A stretch of DNA of 64,000 nt, taken from contig NZ_JAKOPM010000010.1 of the NCBI RefSeq assembly GCF_022288805.1, positions 1-64,000 on the forward strand. Reading direction: 5' to 3'. This DNA comes from Corynebacterium yonathiae (lineage in GTDB: Bacteria > Actinomycetota > Actinomycetes > Mycobacteriales > Mycobacteriaceae). This document shows, piece after piece, positions 7,838-19,388 of the stretch. How positions within the stretch are numbered: the first letter of the stretch is position 1; the number at the start of each line of letters is the position of its first letter. The translations under genes were made by a program, and so were the position numbers. The notes under the pieces are model-generated. The model worked only from the letters and a program-made list of their open reading frames with translations. It had not been told where the DNA came from and made no database searches.

Positions 7838-10800
7838 ATGGCGACCCCAATGCTGGCTGGCCTGCTCAAGGTAGCGGCCTCGGACCCCAAGCTTAAGGGC
7901 ATGATTTCCCATGTGGGGGAAGATCTCCACATCACCGGCTTGGATCAGTCTCGGCCGTGGGCCCTGGGCACTTTGGCCCATCATGCCCCAGTGCTCGTGG
8001 TGACCGCCACTAGCCGTGAGGCGGAAGATCTCACGGCGGAGCTAACGGCGATGCTGGGGGAGAAAGTGGCCATGTTCCCCGCATGGGAGACACTGCCGCA
8101 TGAGCGTCTGAGCCCTGGCGTAGACATCATTGGCCGCCGTGCCGAGGTGATACACAACCTCGGTAGCCTGCAGGTCATTGTTACCGCTGCCCGCGGACTT
8201 TCCCAGCCCATTCTCAAGGATGTAGAAGGCCGTACTCCCGTTTGTCTCGAAGAAGAGCAGGAGTACGACTTTGATGAGGTGGTCCGTGAGCTCGAGTTCC
8301 GCGCTTATAAGCACGTGGACATGGTGGCCAAGCGCGGCGAATATGCCACTCGCGGCGGCATTATTGATATTTTCCCCACCACGCTGGATTATCCGGTCCG
8401 CGTGGAGTTTTGGGGCGATGAGATTACCGATATTCGCCAGTTTTCCGTGGCCGACCAGCGCACTATCCCAGAAATCGAGATGGGCCGCGTAGATATTTTC
8501 CCGGCCCGGGAGCTTCCCATTACGGATACCATCGCAGCACGCGCGGCCGATCTCGCGGTCAAGCACCCGGGCAATCCCGCCTTGGTGGAGCTTTTGACCA
8601 AGGTTAGTGAGCACATTCCGGCCGAGGGCATGGAAGCTCTCCTGCCCGCGCTTTCCGACGCCCCCATGATCACCCTTCCCGAGTTCCTCCGCCCCACCAC
8701 CCACGTGGTGATGGTCGGCCCGGAAAAGATTCGCCGCCGCGTCGCGGATCTAGAAAAGACCGATGCTGAATTCCTGGCTGCTGGATGGGAAGCCGCGGCC
8801 ATGGGTGCTGATGGCCCGTTGGCAACCGAAGGACTCGATACCGAGGCCTCGAGCTACCGCTCCTATGAATCGCTCGAGGTTTCCATCCACGAGTCCGGCC
8901 TGCCTTTGTGGACCTTCTCCCCACCGGGAATGCTCGCTGCCCCAGAGGAGGAGACCCTCCCACTCGAATTCGAGCCAGGGCCCACCCCGCGCGGCAATAT
9001 TGAAGAGATCGACGCCATGATGGCCCAACTGCTCGCGCATACCAATGCCGGCGGCCGCGCAGCCTTCATCGCTCCGGCGCAGGGCGCTATCAAACGCATG
9101 GTGGATCGCTTCGCGGAAAAAGGTATCCGCACTAAGATTGCTACCCCTGGCTGGGAACCTAGCGCGGGGGAAGTTACTCTCTACCAAGCTCTGAGCCACG
9201 CCGGCTTGGTGTTCCCCAAGGTGAAAAAGCCAAAGGATGCTGAGGCCCTCCCACTGGTTGTCGTCACCGAAACCGACCTGACTGGCAACCGCGTAGGCGA
9301 TATTGCCGAAGCAAAAAGGCGCCCTGCCAAGCGCCGCAATAAGGTCGACCCGCTTGCCCTAAAACAGGGCGATTTTGTGGTGCACGAACCCCACGGCATC
9401 GGCAAATTTTTAAAGATGGCCGAGCGCACCATCCAATCCGGCGATGAAACCAGCCGCCGCGAATATATTGTTCTCGAATACGCCCCCTCCAAACGCGGTC
9501 AGCCCGCCGATCAGCTTTGGGTCCCCATGGACTCGCTAGATCTGCTGAGTAAATACACCGGAGGCGAATCGCCCCACCTTTCCAAGATGGGTGGTTCCGA
9601 TTGGAAGAACACCAAGAAGAAGGCGCGCGCCGCGGTGCGCGAAATCGCTGGTGAGCTGGTAGAGCTCTACGCCAAGCGTCAGGCCGCGCCGGGTCACCAG
9701 TTCGCCCCGGATAATCCATGGCAGGCGGAGATGGAGGATAATTTCCCCTTCGTCGAAACCGAGGACCAGATGCTTGCTATCGACGCCGTCAAGCACGATA
9801 TGGAGTCCACGGTGCCGATGGATCGCGTCGTCGTTGGCGACGTGGGCTATGGCAAAACCGAGGTGGCCATCCGCGCTGCCTTTAAGGCCGTGCAAGACGG
9901 TATGCAGGTTGCCGTTTTGGTGCCCACCACGCTGTTGGCGCAACAGCACTTTGATACCTTCAGCGAGCGCATGACCGGATTCCCCGTCAAGATTGAGGTG
10001 CTCTCGCGCTTTACCTCAAAGAAGGAAGCCAAGGAAATCTTCCAGGGATTGGCCGACGGCAGTGTCGATATCGTCGTCGGCACGCATCGCCTCCTGCAGA
10101 CCGGCGTGCACTGGAAGAATCTCGGTCTCATCGTCGTGGACGAGGAGCAGCGATTTGGCGTGGAGCACAAGGAACACATCAAGGCTCTTAAATCCAGCGT
10201 GGACGTGCTCACCATGTCCGCTACGCCTATTCCGCGCACCCTGGAGATGTCGATGGCCGGTATCCGCGAGATGTCTACCATTTTGACCCCTCCAGAAGAC
10301 CGCCACCCAGTGCTGACTTACGTTGGCGCCTATGAGGATAAACAGGTTGCGGCTGCCATCCGCCGCGAGCTGCTGCGCGATGGTCAAACCTTCTTCATCC
10401 ACAATAAAGTCTCTGATATTGAAAAGAAGGCCCGCGAGCTGCGTGACTTGGTACCTGAGGCCCGCATCGTCGTCGCGCACGGCCAGATGAACGAGGAAGT
10501 GCTGGAGCAGACCGTCCAGGGCTTTTGGGACCGCGAGTATGACGTTCTGGTGTGTACCACCATCGTGGAAACCGGCTTGGATATCGCCAACGCCAATACC
10601 CTCATTGTGGAAAACGCCCACCATATGGGCCTGTCCCAGCTGCACCAGCTGCGCGGGCGTGTGGGCCGTTCCCGTGAGCGCGGCTATGCCTACTTCCTGT
10701 ACCCGAAGGGGGCTACGCTTACGGAAACCTCCTATGACCGCCTAGCCACCATCGCTCAAAACAATGACCTTGGTGCGGGTATGGCAGTAGCCATGAAGGA

Positions 10801-11479
10801 TTTGGAGATGCGTGGTGCCGGTAACGTGCTCGGCGCCCAGCAGTCCGGCCACATTGCCGGCGTTGGCTTCGACCTTTACGTCCGCCTTGTTGGCGAGGCG
10901 GTAGAAACCTTCAAATCTCTCGCTCGCGGCGAAGCTCCTACCGTGACGGATAAGGGGCCGAAAGAAATCCGTATCGATCTCCCCGTGGACGCGCATATCC
11001 CAGAGGCTTATATCGATTCTGAGCGCCTGCGCCTGGAGGTCTACCGCAAGCTTGCGGCCTCGCAGGATAATGACGATCTCAAGGCCATTATCGAGGAAAT
11101 GGAAGACCGCTTCGGTCCGCTGCCACAAGAGGTCCTGCGCCTGCTTTCGGTAGCCCGCCTGCGCCACCAGGCGCGCCGCGCCGGGGTATCGGATATCACC
11201 GTGCAAGGTACCCGCATCAAGTTCCACCCAGTGGAGCTGCCGGACTCCAAGCAGGTGCGACTTAAGCGACTGTATCCGGGATCCAGCTTCCGCGCGGCGG
11301 CGAAGGCCATCAATGTGCCGTTCCCGAAGGCGGGGCGCAATGTTACCTCGCCGAAGCTGCGCGATACCGAGCTCATTCAATGGGCGGCGGATTTCTTGAG
11401 CGCGCTTTTCGACGTCGCTCCCGTCAACGTCAGCGGCGCCCAACCCAGCTCCTCGAAGGTGGTGAGCGTAGGGGAGTAG
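7838..11479 (+). CDS. mfd: Transcription-repair coupling factor Mfd
   Basis: This encodes 1213 aa, full length for Mfd, the translocase that removes RNA polymerase stalled at DNA lesions and recruits UvrA. The UvrB-homology region is N-terminal (ATAREAEDL and LPHERLSP region, about residues 50-110). The RNA polymerase interaction domain comes around residues 500-590 (DFVVHEPHGIGKF). The RecG-like translocase starts near 640 with Walker A GDVGYGKTEVA (about 665) and Walker B VDEEQRFG (about 766), then QLRGRVGRS. The TRCF C-terminal domain is about 1000-1150. It is co-transcribed with the TetR gene and converges exactly on the permease gene (stop codons adjacent). Confidence 0.98.
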   Translation: MATPMLAGLLKVAASDPKLKGMISHVGEDLHITGLDQSRPWALGTLAHHAPVLVVTATSREAEDLTAELTAMLGEKVAMFPAWETLPHERLSPGVDIIGRRAEVIHNLGSLQVIVTAARGLSQPILKDVEGRTPVCLEEEQEYDFDEVVRELEFRAYKHVDMVAKRGEYATRGGIIDIFPTTLDYPVRVEFWGDEITDIRQFSVADQRTIPEIEMGRVDIFPARELPITDTIAARAADLAVKHPGNPALVELLTKVSEHIPAEGMEALLPALSDAPMITLPEFLRPTTHVVMVGPEKIRRRVADLEKTDAEFLAAGWEAAAMGADGPLATEGLDTEASSYRSYESLEVSIHESGLPLWTFSPPGMLAAPEEETLPLEFEPGPTPRGNIEEIDAMMAQLLAHTNAGGRAAFIAPAQGAIKRMVDRFAEKGIRTKIATPGWEPSAGEVTLYQALSHAGLVFPKVKKPKDAEALPLVVVTETDLTGNRVGDIAEAKRRPAKRRNKVDPLALKQGDFVVHEPHGIGKFLKMAERTIQSGDETSRREYIVLEYAPSKRGQPADQLWVPMDSLDLLSKYTGGESPHLSKMGGSDWKNTKKKARAAVREIAGELVELYAKRQAAPGHQFAPDNPWQAEMEDNFPFVETEDQMLAIDAVKHDMESTVPMDRVVVGDVGYGKTEVAIRAAFKAVQDGMQVAVLVPTTLLAQQHFDTFSERMTGFPVKIEVLSRFTSKKEAKEIFQGLADGSVDIVVGTHRLLQTGVHWKNLGLIVVDEEQRFGVEHKEHIKALKSSVDVLTMSATPIPRTLEMSMAGIREMSTILTPPEDRHPVLTYVGAYEDKQVAAAIRRELLRDGQTFFIHNKVSDIEKKARELRDLVPEARIVVAHGQMNEEVLEQTVQGFWDREYDVLVCTTIVETGLDIANANTLIVENAHHMGLSQLHQLRGRVGRSRERGYAYFLYPKGATLTETSYDRLATIAQNNDLGAGMAVAMKDLEMRGAGNVLGAQQSGHIAGVGFDLYVRLVGEAVETFKSLARGEAPTVTDKGPKEIRIDLPVDAHIPEAYIDSERLRLEVYRKLAASQDNDDLKAIIEEMEDRFGPLPQEVLRLLSVARLRHQARRAGVSDITVQGTRIKFHPVELPDSKQVRLKRLYPGSSFRAAAKAINVPFPKAGRNVTSPKLRDTELIQWAADFLSALFDVAPVNVSGAQPSSSKVVSVGE

Positions 11480-12955
11480 CTAGAGCGTGAGCCAGCCGGT
11501 GCTCAAGCCCCAAATGGCGGCGGCGGCACCGGCCAAGACAATGGCCACCACGCACCACTCGAACGTGTTAAAAATGCGTTCCTTCTTCCACAAACGGGTA
11601 CCGACATAGGGGATAAGGCCGGGTACTACGGCCAGCGCGCCGAGGAGGACGTAGACGGGATCGGCCGCGTAAATCAGCCACAGGGAATAGATGAACGCGA
11701 GCAAAGAGATCATCAAGTGCTTGCGATTTTCCTTGCGGTTTACCTCTGGTCCGGAAAGATCGAACTTGATGCCCGCCTGCGGGTGAGACAGCCCCTTGCC
11801 ACGCAACGTCAGAAGCAATAGGTACAGGGAAGAAAAGATATACGGTAGCAGATACATGATGGTCGCTAGCTGCACCATGGCGTTATAAGACGCCTCGTTG
11901 AGGTAGAAGACGATGATGAATAGCTGGATGGCCATCGTGGAAATTAGCTGTGCTACCCACGGCGCACCCGCCACGTTGATGGTGCCAATGCGGCGGGGGA
12001 TCAGGCCATCGATGGCCATCATCACGATGGGTTCGGCGCATAACATCTGCCAGGACACGTAGGCACCTAATACCGACAAGCACAGCCCGATGGACACTAG
12101 TGCGCCGCCCCAGGGGCCGATAACTTCAGTGAGCACAGAAGCCATGGAATTATCTGGTAGCGCGGCTAGTTCTTCCTTGGTCATGACGCCAAAGCTTAAG
12201 GTAGACACAGACACCAACAGCGCCAGCACGGAGAAGAACCCAATCACGGTCGCGCGGCCAACATCGGTGCGCTTAGCGGCCTGCTTGGAATAGACGGAGG
12301 CGCCCTCAACACCGATAAAGACCCACACGGTAAAGAGCATGATTCCCTGGACCTGCTCGAAGACGCTGGCTTCGGAAGCGCGCCCCCAGAAGTCCAAGGT
12401 GAATGTATCCCAGCTGAATCCAAGAAAGGCAATGAGCACCACAAAGGCCAGGATGGGCACAATCTTGGCAATCGTGGTGATGAGGTTCATAAACGCGGCC
12501 TGCTTGAGGCCACGGGCAAGCACTGCGAAGATGCCCCAAGAAAGTAGGGAGACGGCAATGGCGGAGGTCCAGTAATGGTCGGCGTCGAAAAGCGGCAGGT
12601 AATGGCCTACCGTATTGAAAAAGAGGGTGGCATACCCTACCTGCGCCATAACGGAGCCCAGCCAATAGCCCCAGCCGGAGGTAAAACCAATAAAATCGCC
12701 CAAGCCGGCGCGCACATAAGAATAAACGCCAGAATCAAGGTGCGGCTTGCGGCGGGCCAAAATCTGGAAAACAAAAGCTACAGAAAGCATGCCGACGCCC
12801 GCGACCAGCCAGCCAATGAGCATCGCGCCTGGGCCGGCAACGGAGGCAATGTTTTGGGGCAGCGAGAAAATTCCCGCGCCCACGGTGGATCCGATAATCA
12901 GCGCGACGAGGGTCCACAACGTCACGGAGTGGGATTTAGTCTGGCTGGAGGTCAT
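11480..12955 (-). CDS. APA-family basic amino acid/polyamine antiporter
   Basis: This encodes 491 aa with about 12-13 hydrophobic helices. The first helix carries the APC-superfamily signature IIGSTVGAGIFSLPQN. The segment around TVWVFIGVEGASVYSKQAAKRTDVG matches the conserved helix 6 and loop of arginine/ornithine and lysine antiporters (ArcD, LysI type). It probably exchanges a basic amino acid across the plasma membrane; the exact substrate cannot be read from sequence. Its 3' end directly abuts mfd and its 5' end faces mazG across about 57 bp, which must hold both promoters. Confidence 0.85.
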   Translation of the reverse strand: MTSSQTKSHSVTLWTLVALIIGSTVGAGIFSLPQNIASVAGPGAMLIGWLVAGVGMLSVAFVFQILARRKPHLDSGVYSYVRAGLGDFIGFTSGWGYWLGSVMAQVGYATLFFNTVGHYLPLFDADHYWTSAIAVSLLSWGIFAVLARGLKQAAFMNLITTIAKIVPILAFVVLIAFLGFSWDTFTLDFWGRASEASVFEQVQGIMLFTVWVFIGVEGASVYSKQAAKRTDVGRATVIGFFSVLALLVSVSTLSFGVMTKEELAALPDNSMASVLTEVIGPWGGALVSIGLCLSVLGAYVSWQMLCAEPIVMMAIDGLIPRRIGTINVAGAPWVAQLISTMAIQLFIIVFYLNEASYNAMVQLATIMYLLPYIFSSLYLLLLTLRGKGLSHPQAGIKFDLSGPEVNRKENRKHLMISLLAFIYSLWLIYAADPVYVLLGALAVVPGLIPYVGTRLWKKERIFNTFEWCVVAIVLAGAAAAIWGLSTGWLTL

Positions 12956-13012
12956 TGGCCTAAAATACCTTGAATAGCCCCATAATGGGAACTCGGGCTA
13001 GACTTTGTGCAC

Positions 13013-13600
13013 ATGACTGTGCTGTTGCTCGATGAACGCTGGCCCACCATGATCCCCATGCAGGCACACGGGAAGTTGCGTGGCCCTGTTATTTTCACCG
13101 GTGAGGTGCCGGTGTCCGTGCGGTGGAATTTTTCCGATCTCCTGGTGGGGGAGGACGCCATCGGAACCTTGGTCAGCACCGATGAACACGATCCCGAAAC
13201 TCGCGCCCGCCTTGCAACCGGCGAGCCCGTCATTCGCGCTGAATCCCTCGCTGATCCAGTCATGCAGGCGCGCCAGACTATGGCCACCGCGCGGCGCATC
13301 GGTGAGTGGGAGCGCGAGCAAACTCACGCCTCGCTCCTGCCTTATCTCGAAGAAGAATCCGCCGAATTCGTCTGGGCTGTGCGCAACCATGAACCGGAAA
13401 GCGAGATGCTCAAGGAATTGGGCGATATCTTCCTGCAGGTACTTTTCCATGCGGAAATCTCTACCTTTTCGCTTGACGACGTCGCCCAGAGCTTCGTCAC
13501 CAAGATGCGCGCCCGTGCCCCGTACCTATTTGATGGCACAACGGAGATAGTCGACGTCGACACGCAAGAGCGGCTGTGGCGTGAAGGCAAGGGAATGTAG
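13013..13600 (+). CDS. mazG: MazG-family nucleoside triphosphate pyrophosphohydrolase
   Basis: This encodes about 195 aa. The all-helical MazG domain occupies the C-terminal half, with metal ligands in EEESAEF (about residue 117) and KELGDIFLQVLFHAE (about residue 143). It hydrolyses (d)NTPs to NMP and pyrophosphate and probably acts in pool sanitation, as shown for mycobacterial MazG. At ~195 aa it is shorter than the E. coli and mycobacterial enzymes and has only one MazG domain. The N-terminal ~80 residues look unlike MazG and are unassigned. ATG 13013 is used; an in-frame GTG lies two codons earlier. Confidence 0.88.
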   Translation: MTVLLLDERWPTMIPMQAHGKLRGPVIFTGEVPVSVRWNFSDLLVGEDAIGTLVSTDEHDPETRARLATGEPVIRAESLADPVMQARQTMATARRIGEWEREQTHASLLPYLEEESAEFVWAVRNHEPESEMLKELGDIFLQVLFHAEISTFSLDDVAQSFVTKMRARAPYLFDGTTEIVDVDTQERLWREGKGM

Positions 13601-13611
13601 GATGGCTTCTC

Positions 13612-14373
13612 ATGAAGAGGCTGGTGCAGATATTCGGGGGCTGTGGGGTGGCCATAGTCGTGATTATCGCGCTAGTGGTATGGCTGTTGACGGGACACGG
13701 TAGTTCTCAGCAGCCTGTACCGGACAGTATTCCGCCCGTGGAAGGCAAGGAGGTCGCACATATTGACGTCAATGCCCCCGGCCGCACCGCGGATAAGCTC
13801 ACTTACTGGGCCGCTGACCTAGCCGAGGAAACCGGTATCCCGCCGGCAGCCCTGCGCTCCTATGGCAATGCTGAGCTCATTGCTCAGCAAAAGTGGCCCA
13901 ATTGTCATCTGCGGTGGAATACCCTTGCCGGACTGGGCTTCGTCGAAACCCGCCACGGTACCTATAACGGCAATTGGTTTAAATCCTCCAAGCTTGACGA
14001 CGCCGGCTACCCCCAGCCCCCCATAAACGGCATTGCCCTCGATGGATTGAACAATACGGCTCACACCCCAGATACCGACAACGGTGAAATCGATGGGGAC
14101 TCCGAATACGATCGCGCGGTCGGACCCATGCAATTCATCCCCACTACGTGGCAAGCGGTAGGTGCCGATGCCAATGGTGACGGCAAGGCAGATCCCAATC
14201 AAATTGATGACGCCGCACTCGGCGCCGCTGGCCTTCTGTGCTTTGGTGACAGAGATCTCTCTGATCCGGATCAGTGGCAGGAAGCGGTCCTGAATTACAA
14301 TCAGTCCAGCGAGTATTTGCAGAAAGTTGCACACGCAGCTAATGCCTACTCGGTTCCGCAGAGAGCCAAGTAG
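13612..14373 (+). CDS. LpqU-like membrane-anchored lytic transglycosylase
   Basis: This encodes 253 aa with one N-terminal hydrophobic segment (about residues 10-28) and a transglycosylase-like domain. The central region has a Glu after a Gly-Phe (LGFVETRHGTY, about residue 104, likely catalytic) and the SLT motif AVGPMQFIPTTWQ (about residue 167). A DANGDGKADP segment resembles a calcium-binding loop. It would cleave peptidoglycan glycan strands outside the membrane. Mycobacterial LpqU (Rv1022), in the same place between mazG and eno, is a lipoprotein; here I see no lipobox cysteine at the end of the helix, so it appears anchored by the helix instead. Confidence 0.88.
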   Translation: MKRLVQIFGGCGVAIVVIIALVVWLLTGHGSSQQPVPDSIPPVEGKEVAHIDVNAPGRTADKLTYWAADLAEETGIPPAALRSYGNAELIAQQKWPNCHLRWNTLAGLGFVETRHGTYNGNWFKSSKLDDAGYPQPPINGIALDGLNNTAHTPDTDNGEIDGDSEYDRAVGPMQFIPTTWQAVGADANGDGKADPNQIDDAALGAAGLLCFGDRDLSDPDQWQEAVLNYNQSSEYLQKVAHAANAYSVPQRAK

Positions 14374-14405
14374 TGTCACACAGCAAAGTTTTCTGTCACA
14401 ATTGA

Positions 14406-16941
<2,536 letters not shown>

Positions 16942-17024
16942 TCGAATTTATGTTCACCAGTATAAGAGTTTGCGTCAGCATTGGCAGGGCTATCAGCGAA
17001 AAAATGTGTGAAATATCAGGGGCG

Positions 17025-17597
17025 CTAATAGCTGAAAATAGTGTCGGCTATTGCCTCCAGTTCTTCATCATCGAATTTCTTACCGCATGTGGCCAGAGAG
17101 CCGACCCTAGCCATGTACATAGTAAACAGTTTGTCGGGGAGGGGAGCGGCCGCTGTCATGTCAAAGGCTTCGTAGATGGGCGCGTATTTTCTATCGAATT
17201 CTGCAAAGTCGGGAACGAGTTCCTCGAATGCCTTGTCGCCGTGGGAGAGCAAGTATTTGCCATTGTCCAAGATCGGACCATCCTTGCAGGCGACGTTTCC
17301 GGCTTTCTTGAGGGACGTGGCATTGACATCGTAGCTGGTGGGCCCGTCGTCGTCATCAGAGGCTCCCGCCCCGAACATATTCAAATAATAGTCCGGAATC
17401 GTCCCGTGCTCTTTGATGTGGTAGATGAAGCCGCTCTTGGTATTGAGATCGTAGCTTCTGCTTGTGGCGGTTGGGGTCGAGCTGCTGGTCGTGGAGGAAT
17501 CAGCCTGGACGGTAGATTCTTCCTCATGGTCAGAAGTGCTGCAGGCGCTGAGTAGAGTACCGATGGTTACTAGTGGAAGTGGGCGCTTGAGGGGCAT
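17025..17597 (-). CDS. Secreted lipoprotein, paralogue A of a tandem pair
   Basis: This encodes 190 aa with a signal peptide and lipobox LLSAC near residue 18, then a Ser/Thr-rich linker. The mature domain shares a pattern with the upstream gene: YDLNTKSGF near the start, a Lys-Lys-Ala-Gly/Asn-Val-Cys-Lys segment, a Met-rich stretch, a CGKKF/CGDEF motif and D-D/E-E-L-E-A/K near the C-terminus. Two conserved cysteines could form a disulfide. ATG 17597 has AAGGAA upstream; a longer frame to 17711 would overlap the neighbour and lose the signal peptide. Function unknown. Confidence 0.8.
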   Translation of the reverse strand: MPLKRPLPLVTIGTLLSACSTSDHEEESTVQADSSTTSSSTPTATSRSYDLNTKSGFIYHIKEHGTIPDYYLNMFGAGASDDDDGPTSYDVNATSLKKAGNVACKDGPILDNGKYLLSHGDKAFEELVPDFAEFDRKYAPIYEAFDMTAAAPLPDKLFTMYMARVGSLATCGKKFDDEELEAIADTIFSY

Positions 17598-17634
17598 GAC
17601 TATTCCTTGAGCGAGGAGAATATTGTTCGAGGCT

Positions 17635-18162
17635 TTAGCTCGGGTGCATGGACGCCGCGACTTTTTCCAGTTCTTCATCGCTAAACTCATCGCCACAGGA
17701 CATAACAGCACCCAGGGGAGTCATCGCTGCGGCCATGTACTTGTCATTATCAGGTGCATCATCGGGGATGTTGAGGGCCTCAAAAACGTCACCATATTTT
17801 TCTTCGGGTCCGCCTGCTGACATAACAGCTTCACCTAGCTTGTCAGTATCGCCCTGGAAATAGTCCTTTGAGATTTGCAGCAATTCGTCATTCTTACAGG
17901 TGACTTCGCCGGCCTTTTTGACGGACGCTGCGTTGGGTTCAAAGCTCTCCGGCTTATTATTCCCGTCTAGTTCCTTAGCATCGTGGTCGATATAATCATC
18001 TGGCAGGGTCTTATATTCCTTGAGGTAGTCGGCCATGCCGTCTTTGGTGTTTAGGTCGTAGCCGTCGCCGTACACTGGATATTCGCCGTCTTGGGCGGAG
18101 GGACTACAGCCGGCGAGGAGTAGGCTGGCGGTCAGAACGGGTAAGAGGCGCTTGAAGGTCAT
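17635..18162 (-). CDS. Secreted lipoprotein, paralogue B of a tandem pair
   Basis: This encodes 175 aa with a clean lipoprotein signal (LLPVLTASLLLAGC, Cys about residue 19). The mature part shows the same blocks as the downstream gene: YDLNTKDGM, VKKAGEVTCK, MSCGDEFSDEELEKVA. It is transcribed first, 37 bp ahead of paralogue A, and divergently from the ftsB-like gene. The pair arose by tandem duplication and has diverged strongly. I recognise no known family. Confidence 0.82.
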   Translation of the reverse strand: MTFKRLLPVLTASLLLAGCSPSAQDGEYPVYGDGYDLNTKDGMADYLKEYKTLPDDYIDHDAKELDGNNKPESFEPNAASVKKAGEVTCKNDELLQISKDYFQGDTDKLGEAVMSAGGPEEKYGDVFEALNIPDDAPDNDKYMAAAMTPLGAVMSCGDEFSDEELEKVAASMHPS

Positions 18163-18260
18163 AAAATTTCCTTACTGAGAGGGAGAATTTCTTTTAGTGT
18201 ACCCAAACTGCGCGTGCCACGTCCCTGTTACAGGAGTGACGACGCTAGGATGAAAGACCT

Positions 18261-18821
18261 ATGGCACGTGAGAAGAAGACGCAGCGAAACCGGAGCCGCT
18301 CTAGGGTTCCGGTAGCCTCGCGTGCTGCGGATATCCGCAAAGCTCAACGTGCGCAGCTAAAGCAGAAACAAAAGCCAGACCGGATGAGTATTGCCGGTGT
18401 GGGCGTAATTGTTGCTATCGTCCTTGTCGTTTTATTGGCTATCGCTGTCCCCCTGCGCAACTACTACCATGGCCGGTCTGAAATTGCCCGCCTTCACGAG
18501 TCAATTGCCGCAAAGCAGGATGAAAAAGCCGCCCTGCTGGAAAAGATTGATAAGTATAAATCCGATGAGTACATCAAGCAGGAAGCACGGCGTCGATTCG
18601 GAGTAGTGGACGAGGGGGAGACTGCGTACCGCATTATTGATCCGCAGATTAAGCCGGATGACCAGCTCACTACAGATGGCCAGAAAGAAGAGGACTCTCG
18701 CGAATGGTACGAGGTGTTGTGGGATTCCGTAGCCGAGCCGCCTGAGGAGGAAGCCCCATCCGAACAGGTAAATCATCTTCCCATTGAGCCGGCTCCGGAA
18801 GAGGATGCGGATGTGCGATAA
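18261..18821 (+). CDS. FtsB/DivIC-like septum formation initiator (Rv1024-like)
   Basis: This encodes 186 aa: a basic cytoplasmic N-terminus (about residues 1-48), one transmembrane helix (about 49-70, IAGVGVIVAIVLVVLLAIAV), then an extracytoplasmic coiled coil (about 75-105). The FtsB-family signature YIKQEARRRFGVVDEGE ends the coil. An acidic Pro/Glu tail follows. The family links FtsQ and FtsL in the divisome. It heads a tight unit with DUF501 and ppx, in the same order as Rv1024-Rv1025-Rv1026. Confidence 0.92.
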   Translation: MAREKKTQRNRSRSRVPVASRAADIRKAQRAQLKQKQKPDRMSIAGVGVIVAIVLVVLLAIAVPLRNYYHGRSEIARLHESIAAKQDEKAALLEKIDKYKSDEYIKQEARRRFGVVDEGETAYRIIDPQIKPDDQLTTDGQKEEDSREWYEVLWDSVAEPPEEEAPSEQVNHLPIEPAPEEDADVR

Positions 18822-18829
18822 TTGTCCGC

Positions 18830-19378
18830 ATGACCGTCACTGATGCAGATATCGCTGTAGTAACTGAGCAATTGGGCCGGACTCCGCGCGGGGTGCTGGA
18901 GGTTTCTTATCGCACGCCGGATGGACAACCTGCGGTGATCAAGACGGCGCCCAAGCTTGCCGACGGCACTCCGTTCCCCACCCTCTACTACCTCACTGAC
19001 CCACGGCTTACGGCCGAAGCTTCACGCTTGGAAGTTGCCCACGTAATGAAGTGGATGGAAGCCCGCCTGAGCGAGGACGAGGAATTGGCTGCCGATTACC
19101 AGCGCGCTCACGAGTACTTCTTGGCCAAGCGAAATGACATTGAAGATCTTGGTACCGACTTCTCTGGTGGTGGTATGCCGGATCGTGTGAAGTGCCTGCA
19201 TGTGCTCATTGCCTACGCCCTTGCAGAGGGACCACAGCATTTCCGACTTGGAACTGAAGCGGTTGCCATGGCTGCCGACCACGGCAAGCTCCGGGGAACT
19301 GCCATCCCGCAAGATTGGCCGACTGTAGAAAATCTGCGGATTGACCTAACCCAATTTGATTTTTCTAACGCGGAATAG
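18830..19378 (+). CDS. DUF501 family protein (Rv1025-like)
   Basis: This encodes 182 aa of the DUF501 family, cytoplasmic and without a known biochemical activity. Conserved features are the N-terminal substrate-like block GVLEVSYRTPDGQPAVIKT, the segment PTLYYLTDPRLTAEASRLE and GMPDRVKCLHVLIAYALAEGP. Linkage between an FtsB-like gene and ppx is conserved in Actinobacteria. It starts eight bases after the ftsB-like stop and ends ten bases before the ppx ATG, so the three are probably one operon. Confidence 0.92.
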   Translation: MTVTDADIAVVTEQLGRTPRGVLEVSYRTPDGQPAVIKTAPKLADGTPFPTLYYLTDPRLTAEASRLEVAHVMKWMEARLSEDEELAADYQRAHEYFLAKRNDIEDLGTDFSGGGMPDRVKCLHVLIAYALAEGPQHFRLGTEAVAMAADHGKLRGTAIPQDWPTVENLRIDLTQFDFSNAE

Positions 19379-19388
19379 GAGGAATGCT

